NCBI RefSeq assembly: GCF_013426735.1
Contig: NZ_AP023275.1
Location: forward strand, 1 to 64,000
DNA length: 64,000 nucleotides
Source of the DNA: Agrobacterium vitis
GTDB lineage: Bacteria > Pseudomonadota > Alphaproteobacteria > Rhizobiales > Rhizobiaceae
Direction: 5' to 3'
Part shown: piece after piece, positions 24,893-34,426 of the stretch
Position numbering within the stretch: the first letter of the stretch is position 1
How the letters are laid out: every line of letters starts with the position of its first letter
Notes under the pieces: generated by a model
Told to the model about the DNA's origin: nothing
Database searches by the model: none
Seen by the model: only the letters and a program-made list of their open reading frames with translations
Made by a program: the position numbers and the translations under genes

Positions 24893-25348
24893 CTACGCAA
24901 GGCGCCAATCAGTCGTCATCCGCTCGACTAAGAACAATTTCTGCCGACTTATCTTGACGAGCCTCAGAGTGCCTCGTCCGGGAGTTAAGGTCGTATTTGT
25001 TGAAGACGGCACGGCAACCGTCACGAGCCCGAAAAGAAGCTTTACAATTTCAGACTCTGGTATCGACAGCATTGCGGAAAGCCCTTCTACGCCACCACCG
25101 TTTTGACTCGGCGTAGGTGTTGCGGTCATCGTCAGCGAGGAAAAACTACCAAGCGCAGCCCAGAAGCCTTTGCTCTCGTGCGTCGTCGTGGTTGTCTCAC
25201 TGCCGTCGGCGATCATCTTGATTGCGGAGCGGGGAATACCCGCTTCGCTCAGTCCTTCGATCGCGCGGTCTGCTTCAGAACGGTCGTGGAAGAAGGCGGT
25301 GATCGTATTGGAATGGGATGGCACGGTGTTCTGGTCAATGTAGGCCAT
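24893..25348 (-). CDS. General-stress-protein-17M-like protein, probably frameshifted
   Basis: 151 residues in one frame. The N-terminus (ITAFFHDRSEADRAIEGLSE, AGIPRSAIKMI) is the repeat found in stress proteins of the 17M type. After SKGFWAALGS near residue 67 the frame loses family character. In a neighbouring frame the same bases give FFLADDDRNTYAE, which is what homologues have after FWAAL. A frameshift in the T5 run near 25147 is the simplest reading, leaving an altered C-terminus. It follows the DUF2382 gene by 16 bp and probably shares its promoter. Confidence 0.6.
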   Translation of the reverse strand: MAYIDQNTVPSHSNTITAFFHDRSEADRAIEGLSEAGIPRSAIKMIADGSETTTTTHESKGFWAALGSFSSLTMTATPTPSQNGGGVEGLSAMLSIPESEIVKLLFGLVTVAVPSSTNTTLTPGRGTLRLVKISRQKLFLVERMTTDWRLA

Positions 25349-25364
25349 GGGGTTTCCTCCTATG

Positions 25365-25739
25365 CTATTCGTCGATACGCTCGACGGTGGCGGTCTGCTT
25401 TCGAACGGTTACCGGGACGGAGACGTCTTCCGAAGTCACGATTTGGCGGATGCGGATTTCTTCTATAAGGACTAGACGCTTCTCAATAACGACGATCTCC
25501 TCGAGGACGGGAATGATCGTGGTATCGCCTTCAACCCTGGTTTCGGGGATCGCATCGATCTCAAGATCTATGCGCTCCGGCGTGACCTCGACGCGCGTGC
25601 CATACAAAGTGGCCTGCGCTAGCTCGTCTACTTCCGAGCTGGAAGTGGAGACACGGACACGTCCCGTCGCGACGCGTTCCTTGCCGACGCTGACACTCTC
25701 TTCGACGATCTGGATTGTGGTTTCGTCTTGGTCTGTCAT
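25365..25739 (-). CDS. DUF2382 (YsnF/AvaK-type) stress protein
   Basis: 124 residues, nearly all one DUF2382 domain. The sequence alternates basic and acidic beta strands (VEESVSVGKERVATGRVRV, then VPVTVRKQTATVERI), the typical PRC-barrel-associated stress protein pattern seen in desiccation and radiation-tolerant bacteria. ATG 25739 was chosen over a GTG two codons earlier because GAGG lies upstream. An EcfG-type promoter lies 26 bp before the start. Molecular role is not known. Confidence 0.75.
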   Translation of the reverse strand: MTDQDETTIQIVEESVSVGKERVATGRVRVSTSSSEVDELAQATLYGTRVEVTPERIDLEIDAIPETRVEGDTTIIPVLEEIVVIEKRLVLIEEIRIRQIVTSEDVSVPVTVRKQTATVERIDE

Positions 25740-25764
25740 GGTCACGCCTCGAGGTCGGGAAGCA

Positions 25765-25789
25765 AACCCGGCGGATTGCGATATGTTCC
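25765..25789 (-). promoter_or_regulatory. EcfG-type general stress promoter
   Basis: On the minus strand GGAAC (25789-25785), a 16-bp spacer and GGTT (25768-25765) match the alphaproteobacterial EcfG consensus GGAAC-N16/17-(C/G)GTT. It lies 26 bp upstream of the DUF2382 start, so both stress genes are expected under the PhyR-NepR-EcfG response. Confidence 0.6.
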
Positions 25790-26021
25790 GTGTCGGCGAT
25801 TTTTGGTTGCAACACGCGGCAAACGGCGATCCAGTTGAAAGTCCATTTTATGTTGCGGTACGATTTCGCCCGTGGCGGCCCGGGCGGCCCTCATGAATCT
25901 CTGTTAGAATGAGTAATATCTGCGGCGAACCAACTGAGAAGTCAGATTCGACGCTTGCATGATTCCCGTCGTCATGGCTCATGCGCATACAACTTCCGCT
26001 TCGAAAATTGTGTGAGAAGAG

Positions 26022-29000
26022 ATGCATAGGAAAAGTGCTGCTGTGACCAAGATAGGTGGTCTTGGGCTGGATAAGTCTTTGGCCTTCGGTCTATCCACTG
26101 CCTTGGCGTTCTTCGTCATCAGTGCCGCCGTTGCGGTTTACACTACGCAAACGTTGAGGACGAGCAACGAAAGCGTAGTCAAGACCCATCAGGTCATTGT
26201 CTCGATCGACCTTCTCCTGTCTGATGTCCAGGATGCCGAGACAGGTCAGCGTGGGTATTTGCTGACCGGCAAAGAGCAGTACCTGCAGCCGTATCAGCGG
26301 GCCGTTGCGCAGATACAGGCGCGGCTTGCGCGGGTCGAGAGCTTGATCACAACGGACACCGCGCAAAGCTATCGGTTAGAAGATCTCCGTAACTCCGTTT
26401 CCTCAAAGTTAGCCGAGCTCGACGAAACGCTTCGAACCTACCGAACCGCCGGCCCTGCTGCGGCCCTCGCGCTCGTTAATAAGGACCGCGGTAAGTTCGA
26501 CATGGACGCGATCCGCACACTCGTATCAGAAATCCGCAATGCAGAAACCGACGTGCGTACCCAGCGTGTCGCGGAGATGAACAGGGCCTACGTCGTTGCA
26601 TTCGCCACGAGCCTGTTGACGGGCTTTCTTGGCATCCTCCTGACGCTGGTCATCGGTGGCCTGATGCGCCGTGCCACCTTGGCACGCAAGAACGAGCAGT
26701 GGCAGCAGGAAGCGCAGGTCGGTCTTGGACCGGTTGTAATCGGGGAACAGTCTACGCAAGAGCTTGGACAGAACATATTGCGCTTTCTCACAAGCTACCT
26801 GGGTGCCGTTGCAGGCTCGCTTTATGTGAGGGATGGAGCGCGATACGCTCTTACAGCCGTTCATGGTGTTCCTGCAGGTACAGTTATTCCAGAGCGGTTC
26901 GAAGAAAGCGATAGTCTGTTCGGTCATGTTCTTCGAGATCACCGTCCTGTCACGGTAGGTGAGCTTCCTGACGGCTATATCAGTTTTGGCTCCAGCCTCG
27001 GCCAACAGAAGCCCCGCTACCTGACGCTGGCGCCGGCGATGGTGGACGGCGAGGTCAAGGCGGTATTCGAACTGGGCTTTCTTCACCCGGTCGGCGATCA
27101 CGTTCTCGCCCTCCTCGAGCGGTCGTCCAACACGATCGCGGCATCCATTCGCTCAGCCGAATTCCGTACACAGCTACGAACACTGCTCCACGAGACGCAG
27201 CGGCAGACGGAAGAGCTTCAGGTCCAGGGCGAAGAACTGCGAGTATCCAACGAGGAACTGGAAGAGCAGAGTAGGGCGCTGAAGGAATCTCAGGCCCGTC
27301 TGGAACAGCAGCAGGTGGAACTGGAGCAGACGAATTCCCAGCTCGAGGAGCAGGCACAGGAGCTTGAGCGACAGAAGGACGACCTTGAAAAAGCGAACGA
27401 CGCCGTCAGATTGCAGGCACAAGAAGTGGAGCGTGCCAGCCGCTACAAATCAGATTTTCTGGCCAACATGTCACACGAACTGCGTACCCCGCTGAACTCT
27501 TCGCTGATCCTTGCCAAGCTCTTGGCGGACAACGCCGACGAGAATTTGACGGCGGAACAGGTCAAGTTCGCACAGACGATACAGTCTTCGGGGAACGACC
27601 TGCTGAACCTCATCAACGATATCCTTGATCTTTCGAAGATCGAGGCCGGCCATGTGGAGGTCAGTCCGGAGCCAGTTGCCATCAACCGGACTGTCGATGG
27701 ACTTCGGCAGTTGTTCGATCCGCTCGCTGCCCAAAAGGGACTGAACCTCTCGATCGAAGTCGCCCCGGACGTCCCATCGGTCATCGAGACGGATCCACAA
27801 CGCCTCGAGCAGGTCCTCAAGAACCTTCTGGCAAATGCCGTCAAGTTCACCGCAGAGGGGCAGGTATCGCTCCTTGTCCGCCCTGCCGGTGATGCGCAGA
27901 TTGCGATCTCCGTGGTCGATACCGGAATTGGAATTGCCGAGGACCAGCAGCGCAACATCTTCGAGGCCTTCCATCAGGCAGACAGCACGATCAGTCGAAA
28001 GTTCGGCGGAACGGGCCTCGGGCTTTCGATCTCGCGAGAACTGGTCCGTCTGCTCGGCGGCAGGATGCATCTGCAAAGCCGTCCAGGTACGGGAAGTACG
28101 TTCACCGTGATCATCCCGAAGATCTTTTCGGCTAGTGCCGTTCGCGCGCCCGAACCTGCTATCATTACGGGCACCACAGCACCTGCCCTCACCAGTAATC
28201 CCATTGCAACAGAACGTTCGCCGCGTTCGCATGGCATCGTCGACGACGATCGTCATCTGAGCGGTGACCCCACACGTAAACTTCTCGTGGTGGAGGACGA
28301 CCAGTCCTTCGCGATGATCCTGCGTGATCTGGCGCGGGAGCTGAACTTTCAGGTCCTGGTCGCGGGAACGGCGCAAGAGGCACTGGAACTTGCCCGCCAG
28401 CACGCGCCAAGCGCGATCGTTCTGGACGTTGGTCTACCGGACCAGTCCGGTCTCTCGGTCCTTGATCGCCTAAAGCGTGACGTTCGTACGCGCCATATCC
28501 CGATCCACATCATATCTGCGGAGGATTATTCCGAACGTGCCCTGTCGCTGGGTGCCATCGGTTATGCGATGAAGCCGGTCCAGCGAGATGAACTTCTGGA
28601 CGTCTTGAAATCGCTGGAGGCAAAAATATCGCAGAACGTGCGCCGCGTGTTGATTGTTGAGGACAACCAGATCCAGCGCGAGGCGGTCTCCAAGCTGATC
28701 GGATCGCAAGATGTGGAGACTGTCGGTGCTGGCACCGCGGCGGAATGCCTGGCGCTTCTGAAGGAACAGACCTTCGATTGCATGGTGCTCGATCTCTCGC
28801 TGCCGGACGCCTCGGGATTTGCGCTTCTCGAAACGATCAGTCAGGACAGCGCCCATTCTTTCCCTCCGGTGATCGTCTACACCGGGCGGGTCCTTTCCGC
28901 AGAGGAAGAGCAGAGCCTGCGGCGCTTTTCCAAATCGATCATTATCAAGGGAGCCAAGTCGCCGGAACGGCTTTTGGACGAAGTGACACTTTTCCTCCAC

Positions 29001-29459
29001 CAAGTCGTTTCCGAGCTTCCTGACGAACAGCAGAGGATGATCCGCAAGGCCAGGAATCGCGACGCCTTGCTCGAGGGACGACGTATTCTGGTCGTGGAGG
29101 ACGACGTGCGCAATATCTACGCGCTGACCAACATTCTGGAGCCACGTGGCGCCATTATCGAGATCGCCCGTAACGGGGAGGAAGCGTTGCAGAAGCTCGA
29201 CCGGTCGCTTTCCAGCACCGATGGCCGGATCGATCTGGTTTTGATGGATGTGATGATGCCGGTGATGGACGGGCTGACCGCCACCCGCCACATCCGCAAC
29301 AATCCGAACTGGAAGAAGCTACCGGTGATCACGCTGACGGCGAAAGCTATGCCCGACGACCAAAAGCGGTGTATCGAGGCCGGCGCCAACGACTATATGG
29401 CCAAGCCGCTAGACGTCGAGAAACTCCTGTCGCTTGTCCGTGTCTGGATGCCTCAATGA
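26022..29459 (+). CDS. CHASE3-GAF hybrid histidine kinase with three receiver domains
   Basis: 1145 residues. A first membrane helix (about 20-42), a periplasmic CHASE3 domain with GQRGYLLTGKEQYLQPY (about 45-185) and a second helix (about 190-214) anchor it in the inner membrane. Next come a GAF domain (about 232-385), a long Glu/Gln coiled coil (about 390-475), HisKA with FLANMSHELRTPLNS, and HATPase_c with VDTGIGI and GTGLGLSISREL. Three receiver domains follow (about 750-870, 880-995, 1020-1140), each with the acidic pair and phospho-Asp (VLDVGLPD, VLDLSLPD, LMDVMMPV). It overlaps the CheR gene by 4 bases. The ligand is unknown. Confidence 0.9.
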   Translation: MHRKSAAVTKIGGLGLDKSLAFGLSTALAFFVISAAVAVYTTQTLRTSNESVVKTHQVIVSIDLLLSDVQDAETGQRGYLLTGKEQYLQPYQRAVAQIQARLARVESLITTDTAQSYRLEDLRNSVSSKLAELDETLRTYRTAGPAAALALVNKDRGKFDMDAIRTLVSEIRNAETDVRTQRVAEMNRAYVVAFATSLLTGFLGILLTLVIGGLMRRATLARKNEQWQQEAQVGLGPVVIGEQSTQELGQNILRFLTSYLGAVAGSLYVRDGARYALTAVHGVPAGTVIPERFEESDSLFGHVLRDHRPVTVGELPDGYISFGSSLGQQKPRYLTLAPAMVDGEVKAVFELGFLHPVGDHVLALLERSSNTIAASIRSAEFRTQLRTLLHETQRQTEELQVQGEELRVSNEELEEQSRALKESQARLEQQQVELEQTNSQLEEQAQELERQKDDLEKANDAVRLQAQEVERASRYKSDFLANMSHELRTPLNSSLILAKLLADNADENLTAEQVKFAQTIQSSGNDLLNLINDILDLSKIEAGHVEVSPEPVAINRTVDGLRQLFDPLAAQKGLNLSIEVAPDVPSVIETDPQRLEQVLKNLLANAVKFTAEGQVSLLVRPAGDAQIAISVVDTGIGIAEDQQRNIFEAFHQADSTISRKFGGTGLGLSISRELVRLLGGRMHLQSRPGTGSTFTVIIPKIFSASAVRAPEPAIITGTTAPALTSNPIATERSPRSHGIVDDDRHLSGDPTRKLLVVEDDQSFAMILRDLARELNFQVLVAGTAQEALELARQHAPSAIVLDVGLPDQSGLSVLDRLKRDVRTRHIPIHIISAEDYSERALSLGAIGYAMKPVQRDELLDVLKSLEAKISQNVRRVLIVEDNQIQREAVSKLIGSQDVETVGAGTAAECLALLKEQTFDCMVLDLSLPDASGFALLETISQDSAHSFPPVIVYTGRVLSAEEEQSLRRFSKSIIIKGAKSPERLLDEVTLFLHQVVSELPDEQQRMIRKARNRDALLEGRRILVVEDDVRNIYALTNILEPRGAIIEIARNGEEALQKLDRSLSSTDGRIDLVLMDVMMPVMDGLTATRHIRNNPNWKKLPVITLTAKAMPDDQKRCIEAGANDYMAKPLDVEKLLSLVRVWMPQ

Positions 29460-30289
29460 CGGAGACTTACGAGAAGATAGAAGACATCGAGATCAGGCTT
29501 TTGCTCGAGGCGCTCTATCATCGCTACCACTATGATTTCCGCAACTACGCGATGTCATCGATCCGCCGAAGGCTGCGTCAGGCGCGCGAGCAATTAGGCT
29601 TTGCGACAATTTCCGCGATGCAGGAGCGCGTTCTGCACGATCCCGACATGTTGCCGCGAATGCTGCGCTACCTCACGGTCCAGGTCAGCGAGATGTTTCG
29701 GGATCCGAGCTATTTCCGGGCGTTTCGCGAAAAGGTTGCACCTCATCTGCGCACTTATCCATCTTTGAAGATCTGGATCGCAGGATGCAGCACCGGCGAG
29801 GAACTGTACTCCTTCGTCATCCTGTTCCGCGAAGAGGGACTGGAAGAGCGAACCCTATTCTACGCGACAGATATCAACCCGGAAGCACTGGCCCAGGCGG
29901 AGGCCGGCGTCTACGAGCTGGACCGGCTACGCCTGTTTACTGAGAACCATCAGCAGGCAGGAGGTAAGACATCCCTGTCGGACTACTATCAATCTGGTTA
30001 CAATCGCTGTGTCTTTGACAAGAGCCTGAAACGCAATGTGGTTTTCTCCGATCATAGTCTCGTCACCGACCAGGTGTTCGGCGAGATGCAATTTGTCTCC
30101 TGCCGCAACGTCATGATTTATTTCGATCGTGATCTCCAGGATCGCGCGGTTTCGCTGTTTAGGGACGCGCTGCCGCGCAACGGTTTCCTCGGGCTGGGCT
30201 CCAAGGAGACGTTGCGGTTTTCTCGTCATGAGGACGCTTTCCAGGACTTCGTGCGCGAGGAAAAGATCTACAGGAGGACCGGCGCATGA
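29456..30289 (+). CDS. CheR-type protein-glutamate methyltransferase
   Basis: 277 residues. It opens with an all-helical N-domain (LLEALYHRYHYDFRNYAMSS, then IRRRLRQAREQLG) and continues with a SAM-binding fold: IWIAGCSTGEELYSF (motif I), FYATDINPEALAQAEAGVY and SCRNVMIYFD. CheR enzymes methylate receptor glutamates. In this cluster it follows a hybrid kinase rather than a receptor, so its target may be that kinase or another sensor. ATGA overlaps join it to genes on both sides. Confidence 0.9.
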   Translation: MTETYEKIEDIEIRLLLEALYHRYHYDFRNYAMSSIRRRLRQAREQLGFATISAMQERVLHDPDMLPRMLRYLTVQVSEMFRDPSYFRAFREKVAPHLRTYPSLKIWIAGCSTGEELYSFVILFREEGLEERTLFYATDINPEALAQAEAGVYELDRLRLFTENHQQAGGKTSLSDYYQSGYNRCVFDKSLKRNVVFSDHSLVTDQVFGEMQFVSCRNVMIYFDRDLQDRAVSLFRDALPRNGFLGLGSKETLRFSRHEDAFQDFVREEKIYRRTGA

Positions 30290-30855
30290 CCGACACCTCT
30301 CACGGCGCTGTCATTATCGGAGCTTCGGCTGGCGCGCTTGAAGCGCTGTCCGTAATCCTTCCCTCGCTTCCGTCCGGGTATCCATATCCGGTTTTCGTGG
30401 TCGTCCACGTGCCACCTCACAAACGCAGCGTACTTGCCGAAATCTTCAATGCGAAGTGCCAGTTGCGAGCGGTGGAGGTCGAGGACAAAGAACCGATCGA
30501 ACCGGGAGTAATATACTTCGCCCCTCCTAATTACCACATGTTGATCGAAGACAGGGCGACCATCGCGCTGTCGTCTGACGAGGAAGTGATGTTTTCCCGT
30601 CCGTCAATCGACGTAGCGTTTGAAAGCGCCGCCGAGGCGTGGGGTGACGGTCTTCTGGCCGTTGTTCTGACGGGTGCTAATAGCGATGGGGCGAAAGGGC
30701 TGTCCGCAGTAGCCAAGGCCGGCGGCGGCGTGATCGTCCAGCAACCGCTTGGCGCTTACGCACGCGCGATGCCGGAGGCCGCTATTGCCGCGTGCCCTCA
30801 AGCCCGCGTCCTCTCTCTTCAAAATATTTCGTCATATCTTCTAGGTATCGCTTGA
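30286..30855 (+). CDS. CheB-type methylesterase domain protein, no receiver
   Basis: 189 residues, only the CheB catalytic domain. Ser in IGASAGALEAL (about residue 15), His in VVVHVPPHKRS (about 41) and Asp in LTGANSDGAKGL (about 134) form the expected triad. The usual N-terminal receiver is absent, so its activity is not set by its own phosphorylation. It likely reverses the methylation made by the preceding CheR. It overlaps the next gene by one base (TGATG). Confidence 0.9.
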   Translation: MTDTSHGAVIIGASAGALEALSVILPSLPSGYPYPVFVVVHVPPHKRSVLAEIFNAKCQLRAVEVEDKEPIEPGVIYFAPPNYHMLIEDRATIALSSDEEVMFSRPSIDVAFESAAEAWGDGLLAVVLTGANSDGAKGLSAVAKAGGGVIVQQPLGAYARAMPEAAIAACPQARVLSLQNISSYLLGIA

Positions 30856-31991
30856 TGAACACGCCGGTCAAATTCCTGCTCGTCGACGATCTCCCCGAGA
30901 ACCTTCTCTCTCTTGAGGCGCTCCTCCGGCGTCCTGATCTCGAACTCGTCAAGGCTAGGTCGGGCGACGAGGCGCTCGAGCTATGCCTGCACCATGATTT
31001 TGCACTGGCGCTGATCGACGTTCAGATGCCGGGCCTGAATGGTTTCGAGCTTGCCGAACTGATGCGTGGCAACGAGCGGACCAAACGCATACCGATCATC
31101 TTCGTTACAGCCGGCGCGCACAGCTCCGAGCGGCGCTTTCAAGGCTATGAGGTCGGCGCCGTCGACTTCATCCAGAAGCCGATCGAAGCCCATATCCTTC
31201 GCAGCAAGGCGGATGTTTTTCTGGAAGTCTACCGCCAGCGCCAGACGCTCGCCGAGCAGCGGGATCTACTGCAATCCCAGGCTCAGGCTCTACAGCTTGC
31301 CGACAAGCGCAAGGATCAGTTCCTTGCCGTACTTGCTCATGAACTCCGCAACCCGCTCGCCGCTCTGCAAGGCGGCCTTTCGCTCCTGAAGAAAGTTAAC
31401 TGTGAAGAACAGACCGCAAAGATCGGAAAGCTGATGCAAGAGCAGATCACTCACCTCAGCCATCTGGTGGATGATCTCCTAGATGTATCGCGAATTACGC
31501 AGGGCAAAATCGTCCTTCGCAAGGCCTTCTTCGACCTGCGGGACGCAGTCGAATCCGCTGTCGACATGACCCGGCCAGCGATCGATGCGAAGGGCCACAA
31601 TCTAGTCGTTAAACTTCCCGAGCGGTCATGCGACGCCATGGCAGACAATGTCCGAATTACACAATGCCTTGCTAATCTTTTGAACAACGCAGCCAAGTAC
31701 ACGCCGGATGGCGGTCAGATCTACGTCGAGCTCGTAGAAGACGTCGAGTCTTTCCGCCTAACTGTTTCGGACAATGGTCTTGGACTGACGCAGGAGGCTT
31801 CAACGACCATCTTCGCCATGTTCGCTCAGGTCGATGGTCACCGGGAACATTCTCATGGAGGGCTCGGAATCGGGCTTGCACTCGTAAAGCAGCTTGTAGA
31901 GCTTCACGAGGGCAGCATCACCGTGCAGAGCGACGGACCTGGCCGTGGGAGTGCATTCGTTCTCAACCTACCGAAGGCTATCGAATTGTGA
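30855..31991 (+). CDS. Receiver-histidine kinase (REC-HisKA-HATPase)
   Basis: 378 residues. The N-terminal receiver (FLLVDDLPENL, phospho-Asp in ALIDVQMPG, Lys in FIQKPIEAH) is followed by HisKA with FLAVLAHELRNPLAALQGG and HATPase_c with NAAKYTP, DNGLGL and GGLGIGLALVKQL. No membrane segment. It is the fourth gene of a translationally coupled cluster. Phosphotransfer from the upstream hybrid kinase to its receiver is a reasonable model. No output DNA-binding protein is encoded nearby. Confidence 0.9.
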   Translation: MNTPVKFLLVDDLPENLLSLEALLRRPDLELVKARSGDEALELCLHHDFALALIDVQMPGLNGFELAELMRGNERTKRIPIIFVTAGAHSSERRFQGYEVGAVDFIQKPIEAHILRSKADVFLEVYRQRQTLAEQRDLLQSQAQALQLADKRKDQFLAVLAHELRNPLAALQGGLSLLKKVNCEEQTAKIGKLMQEQITHLSHLVDDLLDVSRITQGKIVLRKAFFDLRDAVESAVDMTRPAIDAKGHNLVVKLPERSCDAMADNVRITQCLANLLNNAAKYTPDGGQIYVELVEDVESFRLTVSDNGLGLTQEASTTIFAMFAQVDGHREHSHGGLGIGLALVKQLVELHEGSITVQSDGPGRGSAFVLNLPKAIEL

Positions 31992-32268
31992 TCATCCGAA
32001 TTTGCCTTCGGGTGGAGCGTAACAAACCCTATTGATACCCGCTATCGATCGAGATCGAGTTGTCGCTCCAACGGACGCGGCCGCTACCAGTCACCAGGTG
32101 TTTCTTTAGCTCCGCCGTAAGATTGTCAGCCTATTTATCGCTATCTCTCGACGTAAGACCGCCCTTCAAGGCGTCGACCATGTCGTATCGCGTTTCGGTC
32201 CAGTCGCTGGCCTTCGCGCAGTATGTCAATCGGCTTAGTAACGGGGGTCTGACGCTATCTCGATGACA
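31992..32268. other. Gap between kinase cluster and IS remnant
   Basis: No supported gene. A weak hairpin just after the kinase stop (arms CATCCGAA and TTCGGGTG, about 31993-32014) lacks a T run and may be a partial terminator. Confidence 0.35.
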
Positions 32269-32963
32269 TCACGTTGCTCCGACGATACGTGCCTCAAGCA
32301 AATTGAGTTTCCCGCGCCCGTACATCTGGCGCTTGATGAGTTTTGCTTGTTGATTTGGCCCTCTGTCTGGCCGTTCAACCAAATTGAAGTGATTGCATTC
32401 TGAACCGCTGCTCTGTCGCGGATAACGCCGTTGGCAAATGACGCGACCAAGCTTGTTGCGGCGCGGTCGATCCACGTGTCCAGATCATCTTTAGACTAGC
32501 GCCGCAGCATTTCGTGGAAGCTCTCCACGACATCTCTGGCCTCGACAAGGTCTGGTAGTCGCTCCTCGATCGCAGCGACCGTCATCGTCTGAGCCTTGGT
32601 CAAATTGTTGCGTTCAAGGGTCATCAGGCGGACGACGGTGCGTGCTGCGGGCGCGTGGCCGAGCCCGTTTTCGGCTTTTTCGGCTCGCCTTCGTCGTGTT
32701 GCCCATTCTGTAACAACGCGGAGACCTCCACCGAAACCAACCAGCCGAAGCTGCCGCCACAGTTCAGCGCCGTTTCGCAATCCGGCGTCCCATTGCGCTT
32801 CCAGCCAAGGCAACTGCGGTTCGAGAGAGGTTTGCCGCACCCGAAAGATGTCGGTCCGCTGACCACGGACGACACTGCGGACCAGCTTTCGGCTGTGCCC
32901 GGTTCTGCGCGCGATCTCCTTGATGGACACGCCTTCGGCGACGAGTCCACGAATAACAGAGTA
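32269..32963 (-). pseudogene. ISL3-family transposase remnant
   Basis: Minus-strand fragments in more than one frame. From the right: a helix-turn-helix region (RYSVIRGLVAEGVSIKEIAR, RTGHSRKLVRS), then GAELWRQLRLVGFGGG, then VESFHEMLRR; after a stop and shift the C-terminal end continues with IWLNGQTEGQINK and QMYGRGKLNLLEARI. These are ISL3 TnpA features. The 5' part is cut by the IS630-type element at 32964, and the internal stops mean it is dead. Confidence 0.75.
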
Positions 32964-34120
32964 ACGTTGAACTAAAGTAGGCATCATTTTATTTTGCTTC
33001 TGTTGTAACAGCGGGAGTTTGATTGATGGTCGGCAGGCAAGCGGGCTTTGTCGCTCTGAGCGACGAGGATAGAAATTTTCTTGAGTCTCAGGTGCGTCGG
33101 CACAAGGCGCCGCGCTCGCTGTCGGATCGATGCCGGATAGTTTTGCTGTGCGCGCAGGGCTTGCAGAGCAAAGATGTTGCCGAACGCCTTGGCGTCCACG
33201 AGCACACGGTTGGCAAGTGGCGCCGCAGGTTCGTGCAGGGTGGCATTGACGGGCTGACCGACGAATATCGCGCAGGTCGGCCACGAACCGTCTCTGACGC
33301 CCAGGTAGCTGAGGTCGTCGAACGGACATTGAACACCACCCCGAAGGATGCCACGCACTGGTCTATCCGTTCGATGGCAGCCGACCGCGGGCTGTCGCAC
33401 ACCACCATCCGTCGGATATGGACCGCGTTTGGTTTGCAGCCGCATCGTTCGGAGACATTCAAGCTGTCTTCCGATCCCCTGTTCGTTGATAAGGTGCAAG
33501 ACATAGTCGGCCTTTACATGTCGCCACCTGATCGGGCAGTCGTGCTATGCGTGGATGAGAAATCGCAAATCCAGGCACTGGATCGCGAGCAGCCGGTTCT
33601 GCCCATGGCGCCGGGCATCGCCGAGCGGCGCACCCATACCTATGTCCGCAACGGCACGACATCCCTGTTCGCCGCGCTCGACGTTGCGACTGGCGCGGTA
33701 ATCGGCCAGTGCTACAAACGTCACAGGGCGACCGAATTTCTCGACTTCTTGAAGCGGATTGACGCCGAGATGCCCAAGGGGCCGGACGTGCATTTGGTGA
33801 TGGACAACTATGCGACCCACAAGACGCCGAGGATCAAGGCCTGGCTCGCACGCCGCCCGCATTGGCATGTTCACTTCACGCCAACGTCAGCCTCCTGGAT
33901 CAATCAAGTCGAGCGGTGGTTTGCAGAGCTGACGCGCAAGCAATTGCAACGCGGTGTCCATCGTTCCACCGCCGAACTGGAAGCCGACATCGACGCGTTT
34001 ATCGCAACGCACAACGAGAATCCCAAGCCATACAGATGGGTGAAATCCGCCGGCCAAATCCTCGCCTCCGTCAAGCGATTCTGCCAAAAAACAATGAGCC
34101 GAACTTCAGATTCGGGTGAC
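32964..34120 (+). mobile_element. IS630-family insertion sequence
   Basis: About 1.16 kb, flanked by TA dinucleotides (32962-32963 and 34121-34122), the normal IS630 target. Imperfect terminal repeats can be aligned: left GAACTAAAGTAGGC, right (inward) GAATCTGAAGTTCGGC, both continuing into CAT then a T-rich run. It landed inside the ISL3 remnant. Boundaries are approximate. Confidence 0.7.
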
Positions 34121-34123
34121 TAG
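33026..34123 (+). CDS. IS630-family transposase
   Basis: 365 residues. N-terminal helix-turn-helix ([22 protein letters not shown]), here split as [18 protein letters not shown], and a second one around SHTTIRRIW. The DDE core has [16 protein letters not shown] (first Asp), [12 protein letters not shown] (second Asp) and [15 protein letters not shown] (Glu). It appears intact. ATG 33026 follows a GGGAG ribosome site; its stop uses bases of the right-flank TA. Confidence 0.9.
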   Translation: MVGRQAGFVALSDEDRNFLESQVRRHKAPRSLSDRCRIVLLCAQGLQSKDVAERLGVHEHTVGKWRRRFVQGGIDGLTDEYRAGRPRTVSDAQVAEVVERTLNTTPKDATHWSIRSMAADRGLSHTTIRRIWTAFGLQPHRSETFKLSSDPLFVDKVQDIVGLYMSPPDRAVVLCVDEKSQIQALDREQPVLPMAPGIAERRTHTYVRNGTTSLFAALDVATGAVIGQCYKRHRATEFLDFLKRIDAEMPKGPDVHLVMDNYATHKTPRIKAWLARRPHWHVHFTPTSASWINQVERWFAELTRKQLQRGVHRSTAELEADIDAFIATHNENPKPYRWVKSAGQILASVKRFCQKTMSRTSDSGD

Positions 34124-34364
34124 CAAAGGAGTGGCGTCTTTAAACGAACTGCTTTCGCAGTAAAAAGTCGGCCAGGGACAGCGTTCCAGACGTAGTCCCT
34201 CCGTTGACGCCGTTTTAAACACGAGCCGCCCACCGCATCGCCAGCACGGGCGCTTGGCCGCACGAAAACCACTGCCTTCAGTGGTAGATCAGCGGCACCT
34301 GTGGCTTAGTCTTGGAAGAGTTCCGATCAAAAGACTGAATTTCTTCGAGGCATGACGGCGTATC

Positions 34365-34394
34365 AAAAATGCGGAGATGCCTGAGCATCCCCGC
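34365..34394 (-). terminator. Rho-independent terminator for the chemoreceptor gene
   Basis: On the minus strand GCGGGGATGC, loop TCAG, GCATCTCCGC (one wobble pair) is followed by ATTTTTG. It lies 33 bp after the chemoreceptor stop at 34427. Confidence 0.8.
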
Positions 34395-34426
34395 TTCTGG
34401 AAGTCAAATCCGGATCGTCGGAGCGA

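Noticed and set aside
27471..28403. 310-codon minus-strand frame opposite the hybrid kinase
   Set aside because: Shadow of the HisKA/HATPase coding region; its sequence is rich in Arg, Asp and Gly with no recognisable fold.
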